A DNA stretch of 64,000 nucleotides from Hyphomicrobiales bacterium (GTDB lineage: Bacteria; Pseudomonadota; Alphaproteobacteria; Rhizobiales; CAJQND01). The stretch's first letter is position 1. Each line of letters begins with the position of its first letter. Below are positions 18,547-27,305 of the stretch, piece by piece. Where the stretch lies: contig JANQOW010000052.1 of NCBI GenBank assembly GCA_028285595.1, positions 1 through 64,000 of the forward strand, in the 5' to 3' direction. The position numbers and the translations under genes are program-made. The notes under the pieces were generated by a model. That model was not told the DNA's origin, ran no database searches, and was given only the letters and a program-made list of their open reading frames with translations.

Positions 18547-18606
18547 TTCTCGACGTGAGATCCTGCACCAACAACTTGGGTGGCATTTTAGGAAAGGGCC
18601 CATGCC

Positions 18607-19944
18607 ATGAACGCACCAGTCGCAAACGTTTCCGTCAATTCTCTCGAAGCTCATTGGATGCCGTTCACGGCGAATAAGGACTTTAAGGCCGAACCGCGCC
18701 TGCTGGTGAAGTCGGAAGGTGTGTATGCATGGGACCACAAAGGCGGGAAGGTGATTGATGGGTCTTCCGGTCTGTTTTGCGTTCCGGCCGGCCATGGCCG
18801 CAAAGAGATCGCCGATGCGGTGCATGAGGCGCTGCTGACCAACGACTATTGTTCGCCGTTCGGCACCGGCCAGCCGACCTCGTTCACTCTGGCCCAAATG
18901 GTGGCCAACATCACGCCGGAGCCCATCAACCACGTGTTCTTCGTGAACTCCGGTTCTGAGGCGGTGGACACTGCCCTAAAGATCGCTATGGCCTATCACC
19001 GCGCCAAAGGCGATGGTCAACGGACGCGCTTCGTGTCGCGCGAACGGGCCTATCATGGTGTGAATATTGGCGGGGTTTCCCTGTCGGGCATGGTGCGTAA
19101 CCGGGAGACGTTCACCGGCGTCATGCCGAACGTTGTGTGCATGCGCCACACCTGGAACCCGGAGGAGCGCTTTGTGCGCGGGCAGCCGGAGAGCGGCGCC
19201 GAGTTGGCAAACGACCTGCAGCGCTTCTGCGAGACCTATGGCGGGTCGACCATTGCAGCGGTGTTCGTTGAGCCGGTGGCCGGTTCCACGGGGTGTCTGG
19301 TGCCGCCGAAAGGCTATCTGGAACGGTTGCGCGAGATTTGCGATGAGCACGGCATTCTGTTGGTGTTCGATGAGGTGATTACCGGCTTTGGCCGCATTGG
19401 CGCTCCGTTTGCCTCTCACTTGTTCGGCGTCACGCCGGATATTATGACCATGGCCAAGGCGCTGACCAACGGGGCTCAGCCCATGGGTGCGGTGGGTGTG
19501 AAGGATGACATCTACGACACCGTGATGGAGGCCTCTCCTCAATCGGCGATCGAGTTCTTCCACGGCTATACCTATTCAGGCCATCCAGCGTCCTGCGCTG
19601 CCGGCGTCGCTACTCAACAGATCTATCTCGATGAGAACCTGTTCGATCGGGCCGCAGAAATGTCGGAGTATTTCCTCGACGGTATCTTCAGTCTTCAGGA
19701 TCTGGACATCGTGACCGACATCCGTGGTATTGGCATGATGGCTGGCGTTGACATTGCGGCCAAAGGGGCTCCGGGAGCCCGCGGCGGCGGCGTGCAGAAA
19801 CGCCTGTTCTGGAACGGTATGCACGTGAAGTTCACCGGTGATTGCGGCATCGTTGCTCCTCCCTTCGTGTCTGAGAAGAGCCATATCGATGAAATGATCG
19901 AGAAGCTCCGTATGACGCTGGAGCAAGAACAGGCAGCCGGCTAA
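18607..19944 (+). CDS. Omega-amino acid:pyruvate aminotransferase (class III, beta-alanine/taurine type)
   Basis: 445 residues. The N-terminus SLEAHWMPFTANKDFKAEPR and the blocks NHVFFVNSGSEAVDTALKI, RAYHGVNIGGVSLSG and FDEVITGFGRIG are those of beta-alanine:pyruvate transaminases. The PLP lysine is in TMAKALTNGAQPMG (~285). Such enzymes move the amino group of beta-alanine, taurine, hypotaurine or similar amines to pyruvate, giving alanine. With ald nearby the net result would be deamination with pyruvate recycled. Class III sequences alone do not separate beta-alanine transaminase from taurine:pyruvate aminotransferase (Tpa). A TauR-like neighbour and downstream sulfite-oxidation genes favour a sulfonate substrate, but no xsc gene is present to confirm it. 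Confidence 0.88.
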   Translation: MNAPVANVSVNSLEAHWMPFTANKDFKAEPRLLVKSEGVYAWDHKGGKVIDGSSGLFCVPAGHGRKEIADAVHEALLTNDYCSPFGTGQPTSFTLAQMVANITPEPINHVFFVNSGSEAVDTALKIAMAYHRAKGDGQRTRFVSRERAYHGVNIGGVSLSGMVRNRETFTGVMPNVVCMRHTWNPEERFVRGQPESGAELANDLQRFCETYGGSTIAAVFVEPVAGSTGCLVPPKGYLERLREICDEHGILLVFDEVITGFGRIGAPFASHLFGVTPDIMTMAKALTNGAQPMGAVGVKDDIYDTVMEASPQSAIEFFHGYTYSGHPASCAAGVATQQIYLDENLFDRAAEMSEYFLDGIFSLQDLDIVTDIRGIGMMAGVDIAAKGAPGARGGGVQKRLFWNGMHVKFTGDCGIVAPPFVSEKSHIDEMIEKLRMTLEQEQAAG

Positions 19945-19965
19945 CACACGTGGGCTGGAGACAAG

Positions 19966-20060
19966 GGCCTGAGTGTGAACACCCAGGCCTTACCTGCCTG
20001 CCATAAGCTCGATTGAGCTGTCGGAGATAGAGCACAGAGCGCGACCTTTCCGCTCTGTGC
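19966..20060 (+). other. Two hairpins in the aminotransferase-soeA gap
   Basis: The first hairpin, 19966-19989 (GGCCTGAGTG, loop TGAA, CACCCAGGCC), has one mismatch and sits 22 bp after the aminotransferase stop. The second is a perfect 10-bp stem: GCACAGAGCG at 20032-20041 pairs with CGCTCTGTGC at 20051-20060. Neither has a T tract. They may end the upstream transcript, stabilise mRNA ends or structure the soeA leader. Confidence 0.45.
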
Positions 20061-20145
20061 GCCGCTGTCGCGTATGCGTACGTCACCGCAACTGCCATTA
20101 AGGGGAACCGCTTGCGATTGTGCGGGCGTGGAAAGGACGGATATT

Positions 20146-23010
20146 TTGTCTAACCAACCGCAGGTAGACACCTCGCCCAAGACTTGGGATGAGGTCAAAA
20201 GCACTACCTGCTACATGTGCGCCTGCAGGTGCGGAATCAAAGTCTATCTGAAGGATGGGACGGTCACCTACATTGAAGGCAACCGGGATCATCCGGTGAA
20301 TGGCGGTGTTCTCTGCGGTAAGGGTTCGGCCGGCATTATGCAGCACTATTCGCCGGCGCGGCTTCGAAAACCTTTGCTGCGTGTGGGCCCGCGCGGTTCT
20401 GGTGAGTTTCGAGAGCTGGAGTGGGAAGAGGCGCTCAGGCTGGCCACCACATGGTTGTCGCAGGTGCGCAACGAAGACCCGCGCAAGCTGGCATTTTTCA
20501 CTGGCCGCGATCAGTCGCAATCACTCACCGGCTTCTGGGCCATCCAGTATGGTACGCCCAACTATGCGGCGCACGGTGGCTTTTGCTCGGTGAACATGGC
20601 TGCTGCCGGGCTCTACACTATCGGCGGTTCCTTTTGGGAATTCGGCGAGCCCGATTGGGAACACACCAAGTACTTCATGCTGTTTGGTGTTGCCGAGGAG
20701 CACAGCTCGAACCCGCTGAAGAAGCAGCTCGGCAAACTGAAAGAGCGCGGCGCAAAGATCGTCTCGATCAATCCTGTGCGGTCCGGGTATTCGGCGATTG
20801 CTGATGAATGGGTGGGGGTCCGGCCCGGCACGGATGGGTTGTTCGTCGCAGCCCTCATCCACGAACTCCTCAAGAGCGGCCGGGTGGATTTGGACTATCT
20901 GGCGCGATACGCCAACGCGGGTTGGTTGGTGATAGATGATCCGGGCGCTGAGGACCACGGGCTCTTTGCGCGCGATGAGGACGGCGAGCCCCTGTGCTTC
21001 GACAAAACGTCCGAGAAGCTCACAAATGCCTTGCTTCCTGATATCGCGCCCGCCCTGGTTGGGCAGTTTGAGCTGGCCGACGGGCGCAAGGCGGTGACGG
21101 CGTTCCAGCTCTTGTCGCAACGGTTCCTCGATGAAAGCTACTCTCCGGATGCGGTGGCCGAGCGCATTGGCGTTGCAGCGGAGACCACCCGTCGCATCGC
21201 GGCCGAATTGGCCCACACGGCGTTTGAGGAAGAGATCAGTCTGGACATTGCCTGGACCGATTGGGCCGGGCGCAAGCATGAAAAGACCACGGGCCGGCCG
21301 GTCTCCATGCACGCCATGCGGGGGATTTCAGCCCATTCCAACGGCTTTCACACCTGCCGGATGATCCACATTCTGCAGGTGCTTTTGGGCACCATCGATT
21401 GTCCGGGCGGTTTCCGCTACAAGCCTCCTTATCCCAAGCAGACACCGCCATGGCTGAAACCGTCTGGCAAGCGCGTAGGCAACCGGCTGGCCGAGCCATT
21501 GGGCGGGCCGCACTTGGGCTTTCCCACCGGGCCTGAAGATCTCTTGGTCAATCCATCGGGCAGCGCGCAGCGGATCGATAAGGCGTTCAGCTGGGAGGCG
21601 CCGTTGGCTGCGCATGGGTTGATGCATATGGTCATCAATAACGCTGCCAAGGCTGATCCCTATCCCATTGATGTTCTGTTCCTCTACATGGCGAACATGG
21701 GCTGGAACTCGTCCATGAATGTGGCGGCCACTCTGAAGAACCTCACCGACACCAATCCGGAAACAGGCGAGTATGTTATTCCCAAGGTGATCTATTCAGA
21801 TGCCTACTATTCCGAAACGGTGCCTTATGCAGATCTGATCTTGCCGGACACGACATATCTTGAGCGCTGGGACTGCATATCCATGCTGGACCGGCCGATC
21901 TCAGAACCCGACAGTGCGTCCGATGCCATTCGCCACCCGGTGGTGGAGCCGGACCGGGACGTGCGCCCCTTTCAGGATGTGCTGATCGAACTTGGTGCGC
22001 GGCTTGGGTTGCCGAAGTTCTGTAATGAAGATGGCTCGCCTTGCTATCCCGGTGGCTATCCCGATTACCTGGTCAATCATGAACGAAAACCCGGCGTTGG
22101 CCCCCTTACGGGGTTCCGCGGCGAGGATGGTCAGTCCTATGGCGTCGGGGCGCCCAACCCAGAGCAACTCGAGCGCTACATCGAAAACGGCAGTTTCTAT
22201 CAGCATCACCTCCGAGATGATCAGCGCTACTATAAACACGCCAATCAGGCGTACAGCGATTGGGCCGTGGAGATGGGGCACCGGATGCTCGGCGACCAAA
22301 TCGTCTTCCAGCTCTATCTGGAACCCATGCAGAAGTTCCGTCTCGCCGCCCAGGGCAAACGCAGCGAGATCGTTCCGCAGCAGCACAAGAAGCGTGTGGA
22401 GACGTATTTCGACCCGCTGCCTCTGTGGTACATGCCGTTTGAAGAGGAAATGGCAGGCGGTGAGGAATATCCGCTGCACGCCGTAACCCAGCGGCCCATG
22501 GCCATGTATCACTCCTGGGGATCCCAAAACGCATGGCTCAGGCAAATTCATGGCCGCAACTGGATCTATCTGAACCGCGAGCGCGGCCAGGAACAGGGCA
22601 TCGCAGATGGAGATTGGATTTGGATCACCAGTGCGCATGGGAAGGTGAAGGCACAAGCCAAGCTCATGGATGGGGTCAACCGGGACACGATCTGGACCTG
22701 GAACGCGATCGGTAAGAGATCTGGGGCTTGGAACCTGGACCCGAAAGCTCCGGAAGCCACAAAAGGCTTCCTGTTGAACCACGTGATTTCGGAACTGCTG
22801 CCTGAACAGGGCGGGTACCGGTATTCCAACTCCGATCCGGTGACGGGCCAGGCCGCGTGGTATGACCTGCGCGTGCGTATTGAAAAAGCCGAGCCGGAGG
22901 AGCAGGGCAGGACGTCGCCTGAGTTTGAGACGCAGAACCGGGCGCAAGGCATGAGGCGGGCTCCTGAGGATGTGGCATTTACCGGACGGAACGGGAAGGG
23001 GCGCAGATGA
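20146..23010 (+). CDS. soeA: Molybdopterin oxidoreductase, SoeA-like (sulfite dehydrogenase catalytic subunit)
   Basis: 954 residues from the TTG at 20146, preferred because AGGA at 20133-20136 is well spaced; the ATG at 20074 would add 24 unconserved residues. An N-terminal [4Fe-4S] site (CYMCACRCG with a fourth Cys in GGVLCGKGSAG, residues ~22-57) and the bis-MGD fold of the DMSO-reductase family follow (NPVRSGYSAIADEWVGVRPG, VIYSDAYYSETVPYADLILPD, then a C-terminal dinucleotide-binding barrel). No twin-arginine signal is present, so the enzyme should face the cytoplasm, as in SoeABC of Allochromatium and roseobacters. That enzyme oxidises sulfite to sulfate and passes electrons to quinone. 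The B and C subunits follow directly. Polysulfide or other CISM enzymes remain alternatives. Confidence 0.8.
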   Translation: MSNQPQVDTSPKTWDEVKSTTCYMCACRCGIKVYLKDGTVTYIEGNRDHPVNGGVLCGKGSAGIMQHYSPARLRKPLLRVGPRGSGEFRELEWEEALRLATTWLSQVRNEDPRKLAFFTGRDQSQSLTGFWAIQYGTPNYAAHGGFCSVNMAAAGLYTIGGSFWEFGEPDWEHTKYFMLFGVAEEHSSNPLKKQLGKLKERGAKIVSINPVRSGYSAIADEWVGVRPGTDGLFVAALIHELLKSGRVDLDYLARYANAGWLVIDDPGAEDHGLFARDEDGEPLCFDKTSEKLTNALLPDIAPALVGQFELADGRKAVTAFQLLSQRFLDESYSPDAVAERIGVAAETTRRIAAELAHTAFEEEISLDIAWTDWAGRKHEKTTGRPVSMHAMRGISAHSNGFHTCRMIHILQVLLGTIDCPGGFRYKPPYPKQTPPWLKPSGKRVGNRLAEPLGGPHLGFPTGPEDLLVNPSGSAQRIDKAFSWEAPLAAHGLMHMVINNAAKADPYPIDVLFLYMANMGWNSSMNVAATLKNLTDTNPETGEYVIPKVIYSDAYYSETVPYADLILPDTTYLERWDCISMLDRPISEPDSASDAIRHPVVEPDRDVRPFQDVLIELGARLGLPKFCNEDGSPCYPGGYPDYLVNHERKPGVGPLTGFRGEDGQSYGVGAPNPEQLERYIENGSFYQHHLRDDQRYYKHANQAYSDWAVEMGHRMLGDQIVFQLYLEPMQKFRLAAQGKRSEIVPQQHKKRVETYFDPLPLWYMPFEEEMAGGEEYPLHAVTQRPMAMYHSWGSQNAWLRQIHGRNWIYLNRERGQEQGIADGDWIWITSAHGKVKAQAKLMDGVNRDTIWTWNAIGKRSGAWNLDPKAPEATKGFLLNHVISELLPEQGGYRYSNSDPVTGQAAWYDLRVRIEKAEPEEQGRTSPEFETQNRAQGMRRAPEDVAFTGRNGKGRR

Positions 23011-23780
23011 CTTCGCTTCCTGCCCCAGAAGAGCGTTCGGGAAAGAAGCTCGGTCTGGTGATCGACCTCGACACATGCGTGGGCTGCCACGCGTGTGCGG
23101 TCAGCTGCAAAGAATGGAACACCCAAGGCTACTCAGCGCCGCTTACGGACGTCGATGCTTACGGCTCCGATCCGGTAGGGGCCTGGCTGAACCGCATTCA
23201 CTCATATGAAGTGGAGACGGCGGATGGGCAGCCCAATAGAACCGTACATTTTCCGCGCTCCTGCCTGCATTGCGAGGAGCCCGCTTGCGTGACGGTGTGT
23301 CCTACAGGCGCAAGCTACAAGCGGGCCGAAGACGGCATAGTGCTGGTGAACCCGGACACCTGCATCGGCTGCAAGCTGTGCTCATGGGCCTGTCCTTATG
23401 GTGCGCGGGAGTATGATCCAAGCCACGGTGTGATGAAGAAGTGCACCTTGTGCGTGGATCGGATCTACAATGAGCATCTTGAGCCGGAAGACCGCCAGCC
23501 GGCATGTGTGAGAGCATGCCCCGCCGGTGCTCGGCATTATGGGGACTTGGGTGATCCGGAGAGTGCCGTTTCCAAGCTGGTGGCTGAACGTGAAGGCTAT
23601 GATTTGTTGCCGCAGTCAGGTTACAAGCCCGTCAACAAGTATCTCCCGCCGCGCCCGCGCCGCACGGGAGCTGAGAGCGATGGGCCAAAAGCGCCTAAAG
23701 CTTTGGAGCCTCTGGGACCCGCAGACGGCAGCCTCACCGAGCAGTTCTTCATGTGGGCCGACAAGGTGCTCAGCCGGTAA
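23007..23780 (+). CDS. soeB: Four-cluster [4Fe-4S] ferredoxin subunit, SoeB-like
   Basis: 257 residues, overlapping the soeA stop by ATGA. Four cysteine clusters are visible in order: CVGCHACAVSCKEWN, CLHCEEPACVTVCP, CIGCKLCSWACPYGAREY with KKCTLCVDRI, and PACVRACPAGARHYGDL. This is the DmsB/NrfC-type electron-transfer subunit that links the molybdenum subunit to the membrane anchor. A Pro/Arg-rich stretch (KYLPPRPRRTGAESDGPK) lies near the C-terminus. No signal peptide is seen, in keeping with a cytoplasmic complex. Confidence 0.88.
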   Translation: MTSLPAPEERSGKKLGLVIDLDTCVGCHACAVSCKEWNTQGYSAPLTDVDAYGSDPVGAWLNRIHSYEVETADGQPNRTVHFPRSCLHCEEPACVTVCPTGASYKRAEDGIVLVNPDTCIGCKLCSWACPYGAREYDPSHGVMKKCTLCVDRIYNEHLEPEDRQPACVRACPAGARHYGDLGDPESAVSKLVAEREGYDLLPQSGYKPVNKYLPPRPRRTGAESDGPKAPKALEPLGPADGSLTEQFFMWADKVLSR

Positions 23781-23786
23781 CTTGTC

Positions 23787-24737
23787 ATGCATCCCGCTTA
23801 CTCCGTCATATTTTTCACAACGGCCTCAGGTGCTGGCTACGGGCTGCTTGCGCTGCTTGGTCTGGGAGCTGTATTTGGCGTTGCGTTCCCACAAGGCCCG
23901 TTGTTCTGCATTGTTGCATTCGGCCTATCGCTGGGTTTGATCACGCTGGGTTTGCTCTCATCCACGTTCCATCTGGGCCATCCTGAACGCGCCTGGCGCG
24001 CCTTTTCCCAATGGCGCTCGTCCTGGTTGTCGCGCGAGGGCGTGGCAGCCTTTGCGACCTATGTTCCGGCTGGTCTGTTCGGGGTGTTGTGGCTCGCCGG
24101 CTTTGAGGGGGGCGTGGCCTGGAAGATTCTTGGTTTTTTGAGTGCCGCTTTGGCGGTGATCACCGTTTGGTGCACAGGCATGATTTACGGCTGCCTGACC
24201 ACAATCCGCCAATGGAATCATGCACTGGTCGCCCCCATTTACGTTGTTTTGAGTGGCGCCACTGGCCTCGTCTTGTTCGCCTTGCTGATGCAGGGCTTTG
24301 GTTCCGGCCGGGCCTGGCACGTGGGCTTTGCCATGGCAGGCCTTGTAGCGGCGGCGCTGATAAAGAGTGTTTACTGGCGCAGCATTGATCAAGCGCCACG
24401 GGATCTGACGATCGGCGATGCCACCGGCCTTGGCCGCCTTGGAAAGGTCCGCCAATTGGAAGCCCCGCACACGCAGACCAATTTCGTTCAGCGCGAAATG
24501 GGATACAAGGTGGCCCGGAAACATGCACGCAAGCTTCGCCTTATGTGCCTGCTCCTCGGCTTCGGAGCCTGCTTTGTGGCGTGTGGACTGACGTTTCTCC
24601 TCCCGGCTTGGACGGCAACCGCATGGCTCATCGTTGCCGCATGTGCGGCCGCGTTTGCGGTCGTGGTTGAACGCTGGTTGTTCTTCGCTGAGGCTGAGCA
24701 TGTGGTGAACCTGTTTTATGGGACACCTCAGGCTTGA
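23787..24737 (+). CDS. soeC: DmsC-type membrane anchor subunit, SoeC-like
   Basis: 316 residues with about eight hydrophobic helices, starting HPAYSVIFFTTASGAGYGLLALLGLG, the usual DmsC opening. Other anchor-family features are TFHLGHPERAWRAFSQWRSSWLSREG and AALIKSVYWRSID. The protein would hold the catalytic A and B subunits at the cytoplasmic face and pass electrons to the quinone pool. It begins 6 bp after soeB, and its end lies 34 bp before the dioxygenase start, so the run is probably one operon. Confidence 0.87.
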   Translation: MHPAYSVIFFTTASGAGYGLLALLGLGAVFGVAFPQGPLFCIVAFGLSLGLITLGLLSSTFHLGHPERAWRAFSQWRSSWLSREGVAAFATYVPAGLFGVLWLAGFEGGVAWKILGFLSAALAVITVWCTGMIYGCLTTIRQWNHALVAPIYVVLSGATGLVLFALLMQGFGSGRAWHVGFAMAGLVAAALIKSVYWRSIDQAPRDLTIGDATGLGRLGKVRQLEAPHTQTNFVQREMGYKVARKHARKLRLMCLLLGFGACFVACGLTFLLPAWTATAWLIVAACAAAFAVVVERWLFFAEAEHVVNLFYGTPQA

Positions 24738-24771
24738 GCCCTGGCGGACGAGGGTTGTATCCTTCGCGCCC

Positions 24772-25623
24772 ATGAGTGAAAGCCTGGAACCCCTGCACCC
24801 TTGCGTGGGCGTTGAGATCACAGAGCTGCGGAACACAGCCCCTGATCTGCTCCGCCAAAGCGTGGCGAAACATGGGTGCGTGCTGATCAGGAACCAGACC
24901 CTCAAGCCCGACGACTTGCTTGATCTGGCCAGCACACTGGGCACGCCGTTGCCGCCATACCGCCCTCAATACAGTGTTCCGGGCCGTCCTCAGGTTGTTC
25001 AGGTGGGGAACCTGAAAGCGGATGGTGACGTACGGGTTTATCTGAACAAAGGCGGGGTGGAATGGCATTCCGATAGTCCTGGATCGTCGCACCCGGCCGG
25101 ATGGAGTCTGCTCTATTGCCTTGAGAGCGAGATCCCCGACGGAGGCGGAGAAACGGGGTTCGCCTCAACCGTGACGGGTTATCGCGCGTTGCCTGAGGAG
25201 TTGAAGTCACAGATCGCACATATGGAGCTGGTGCACAGCTTCAATACGTTCAACGACAAAGTGGCGGCATACGCTGACAGCACGGTGCCTCTGCAGGACG
25301 GCGAGCTGCGCACCCGCAATGCTGACACGATCGATCCGCTCGTGCAGACCCACCCGCTCACCGGTGAACGTTTGATCTATGTTTCCCATGCCATGGTGAA
25401 AGAGTTTCTGGGGATGGAGGCGGCGCAGGGGAGGGCGATAGTCGCCGATCTTGTTGCCAGGCTGACGGCGCCGGAACGCATCTACAAGCATCTCTGGCGC
25501 CCAGGAGACCTCATGCTCTTCGATAACAGATCTTGTCTCCACACGCCGTTTCCTTACGCGTATGATGACTATCCGCGCACCCGCAGGCTGCTCCACCAGA
25601 TTATTATTGGCGGAAATGCCTGA
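24772..25623 (+). CDS. TauD/TfdA family Fe(II)/2-oxoglutarate dioxygenase
   Basis: 283 residues from the ATG at 24772. The iron ligands H-x-D are in EWHSDSPGSSHPAG and the distal His in NRSCLHTPFPYAYDD; the 2-oxoglutarate-binding Arg is in RTRRLLHQII. TauD-family enzymes hydroxylate the carbon next to a leaving group, for example releasing sulfite from taurine or alkylsulfonates. Located directly after a SoeABC-like sulfite dehydrogenase, a desulfonating role is attractive: sulfite would be made and then detoxified. The family also includes many non-sulfonate hydroxylases, so the substrate is inferred only. The start has a weak ribosome site, suggesting coupling to soeC. Confidence 0.82.
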   Translation: MSESLEPLHPCVGVEITELRNTAPDLLRQSVAKHGCVLIRNQTLKPDDLLDLASTLGTPLPPYRPQYSVPGRPQVVQVGNLKADGDVRVYLNKGGVEWHSDSPGSSHPAGWSLLYCLESEIPDGGGETGFASTVTGYRALPEELKSQIAHMELVHSFNTFNDKVAAYADSTVPLQDGELRTRNADTIDPLVQTHPLTGERLIYVSHAMVKEFLGMEAAQGRAIVADLVARLTAPERIYKHLWRPGDLMLFDNRSCLHTPFPYAYDDYPRTRRLLHQIIIGGNA

Positions 25624-25638
25624 CTTTCAGGATGGACC

Positions 25639-26808
25639 ATGAGCACAGCCCCACAGTTCGACATTGATCTGGCCGCGTTCTGGCAGGACCCTTATCCGGT
25701 GCTTGCCGAGCTGAGAGCCAAGGCGCCTATCGCGTTCGTGCCGCAACTCGGCGGTGTAGTGATGACCCGGCGCGATGACATTGCCACCTCTGAAAAGCAG
25801 ATCGATGTGTTCTCGTCCCACCAGCCTGAGGGGTTGATGAACAAGCTGATGGGCCACAATCTCATGCGCAAGGATGGAGAAGACCATCAGGCCGAACGCA
25901 AGGTGATTTTCCCCTCCGTCTCGCCAAAAACCGTTAAGGCCGTTTGGCGGCAAAAGTTTCAGGCCCATACGGACCGGATATTGGATGAACTCGTCCCTCT
26001 CGGGCGCGGCGACTTGTTCGACGTGTTTGCTCGCCCTGTCTCCGGGGAGGCCCTCAAAGAGATCACCGGCCTCACCAACATCACATACCGCCAAATGGAC
26101 AGTTTCTCGCAAGGAATGATCGACGGCATTGCCAATTATGCCGGCGACCCGGAGATCGAAGCGCGCTGCCATTCCGCTACGGCGGGGATAGATGCGGCGA
26201 TTGACGAGATGATCCCCGTGCTCAAAGCCAACCCCGACCACAGCCTCCTGAGCGTAATGTTGGAGGCCGGTTTGCCCATGGAGAGCACCAGGGCAAATGT
26301 GAAGCTTGCAATCAGTGGCGGCCAGAACGAACCTCGAGATGCCATTGCCGGGGCAATCTGGGCGTTGTTAAACCACCCGGAGCAACTGGATATGGTGCGC
26401 TCGGGCCAGGTGAGCTGGCTGCAGGCATTTGAGGAGTATGCCCGTTGGATCTCGCCGATCGGCATGTCTCCGCGGCGCGTGGCGAAGGCACATAAGCTCG
26501 GGGACATTGAATTTCACCCAGACGACAAGGTGTTCTTCATGTTCGGATCAGCAAATCGTGACGAGGCGTATTTTTCGGCGCCTGATGCGTTTGATGTGAC
26601 CCGAGATGTTTCAAAGTCAATCGCGTTTGGAGCAGGGCCACACTTTTGCGCCGGGGCCGCGGCCTCAAGATCATTGATCGCTGATGTGGCGCTGCCCGCT
26701 GCTTTTGAGCGGCTAAAGGGGTTGCGTCTTGAAGACGGGGCGGAAGTGAAGCTCGGCGGCTGGGCGTTTCGCGGGGTGTTGAACCTGCCCTGCGAATGGT
26801 CAGCGTGA
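25639..26808 (+). CDS. Cytochrome P450 with atypical I-helix
   Basis: 389 residues, a soluble bacterial-type P450. The heme-binding loop is FGAGPHFCAGAAASRS (axial Cys), and the ExxR pair lies in FEEYARWISP. The I-helix reads AISGGQNEPRDAIAGAIW. The usual acid-alcohol pair (D/E-T) that delivers protons to bound dioxygen is replaced by Asn-Glu followed by Pro. This may change the chemistry or mark a subfamily with an alternative proton path. It starts 16 bp after the dioxygenase stop. No ferredoxin or reductase is encoded beside it. The substrate is unknown. Confidence 0.9.
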   Translation: MSTAPQFDIDLAAFWQDPYPVLAELRAKAPIAFVPQLGGVVMTRRDDIATSEKQIDVFSSHQPEGLMNKLMGHNLMRKDGEDHQAERKVIFPSVSPKTVKAVWRQKFQAHTDRILDELVPLGRGDLFDVFARPVSGEALKEITGLTNITYRQMDSFSQGMIDGIANYAGDPEIEARCHSATAGIDAAIDEMIPVLKANPDHSLLSVMLEAGLPMESTRANVKLAISGGQNEPRDAIAGAIWALLNHPEQLDMVRSGQVSWLQAFEEYARWISPIGMSPRRVAKAHKLGDIEFHPDDKVFFMFGSANRDEAYFSAPDAFDVTRDVSKSIAFGAGPHFCAGAAASRSLIADVALPAAFERLKGLRLEDGAEVKLGGWAFRGVLNLPCEWSA

Positions 26809-26827
26809 GGGCTCAAGGAGACGGCAA

Positions 26828-27301
26828 ATGAAGCTTGAAGGATCTTGTCACTGTGGCGCAGTTAAGTTCAGCCTTGAGTCGGACAGTCCGTGCCCGTACC
26901 TGAAGTGCTATTGCTCCATTTGTCGCAAAGTGGCCGGAGGCGGTGGATTTGCCATCAATATCGGCGGCACCACGGCCTCGCTTCAGGTGGAAGGCGGCGA
27001 GCATATCTCGATCTATGAAACAGGACCTTCTCCGGAGGGGGCCGATGCGCCGCGAGGGCGCCGCTTTTGCAGCAAGTGTGGTACGGCCCTCTGGAACTAT
27101 GATCCGCGCTGGCCTGAACTCCTGCACCCGTTCGCGTCCGCCATCGATACGCCCCTTCCAGAGGCACCGCAGACGGTCCACATTATGCTTGGATCAAAAG
27201 CCAACTGGGTGAACCCTTGCGCTGCGGAGGGCGATCTGGATCATCAGGAGTATCCAGAAGAGTCGCTCGCCGATTGGCATAAGCGCCATGGCATCGGGTA
27301 A
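26828..27301 (+). CDS. GFA family zinc-binding protein (glutathione-dependent formaldehyde-activating-like)
   Basis: 157 residues with a strong ribosome site (AAGGAG). Zinc-binding Cys motifs of the GFA fold are present: GSCHCGAVKF, KCYCSICRKVAGGGG and RRFCSKCGTALW. The family was named for Gfa of Paracoccus, proposed to help condense formaldehyde with glutathione, but most members have no proven activity. A formaldehyde link would fit demethylation by the P450 next to it; this is speculation. It is the last gene of the likely soeABC-dioxygenase-P450 operon and converges on a membrane-protein gene 4 bp away. Confidence 0.85.
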   Translation: MKLEGSCHCGAVKFSLESDSPCPYLKCYCSICRKVAGGGGFAINIGGTTASLQVEGGEHISIYETGPSPEGADAPRGRRFCSKCGTALWNYDPRWPELLHPFASAIDTPLPEAPQTVHIMLGSKANWVNPCAAEGDLDHQEYPEESLADWHKRHGIG

Positions 27302-27305
27302 GCCG

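Noticed and set aside
21901-23076. 391-codon leftward frame opposite soeA
   Set aside because: Antisense shadow of the molybdopterin subunit; Arg/Pro/His-rich and unlike any protein family.
18607-27301. Calling this a complete taurine dissimilation cluster (tpa, xsc, tauABC)
   Set aside because: No xsc, pta or taurine transporter gene is in the window; taurine as substrate stays an inference.
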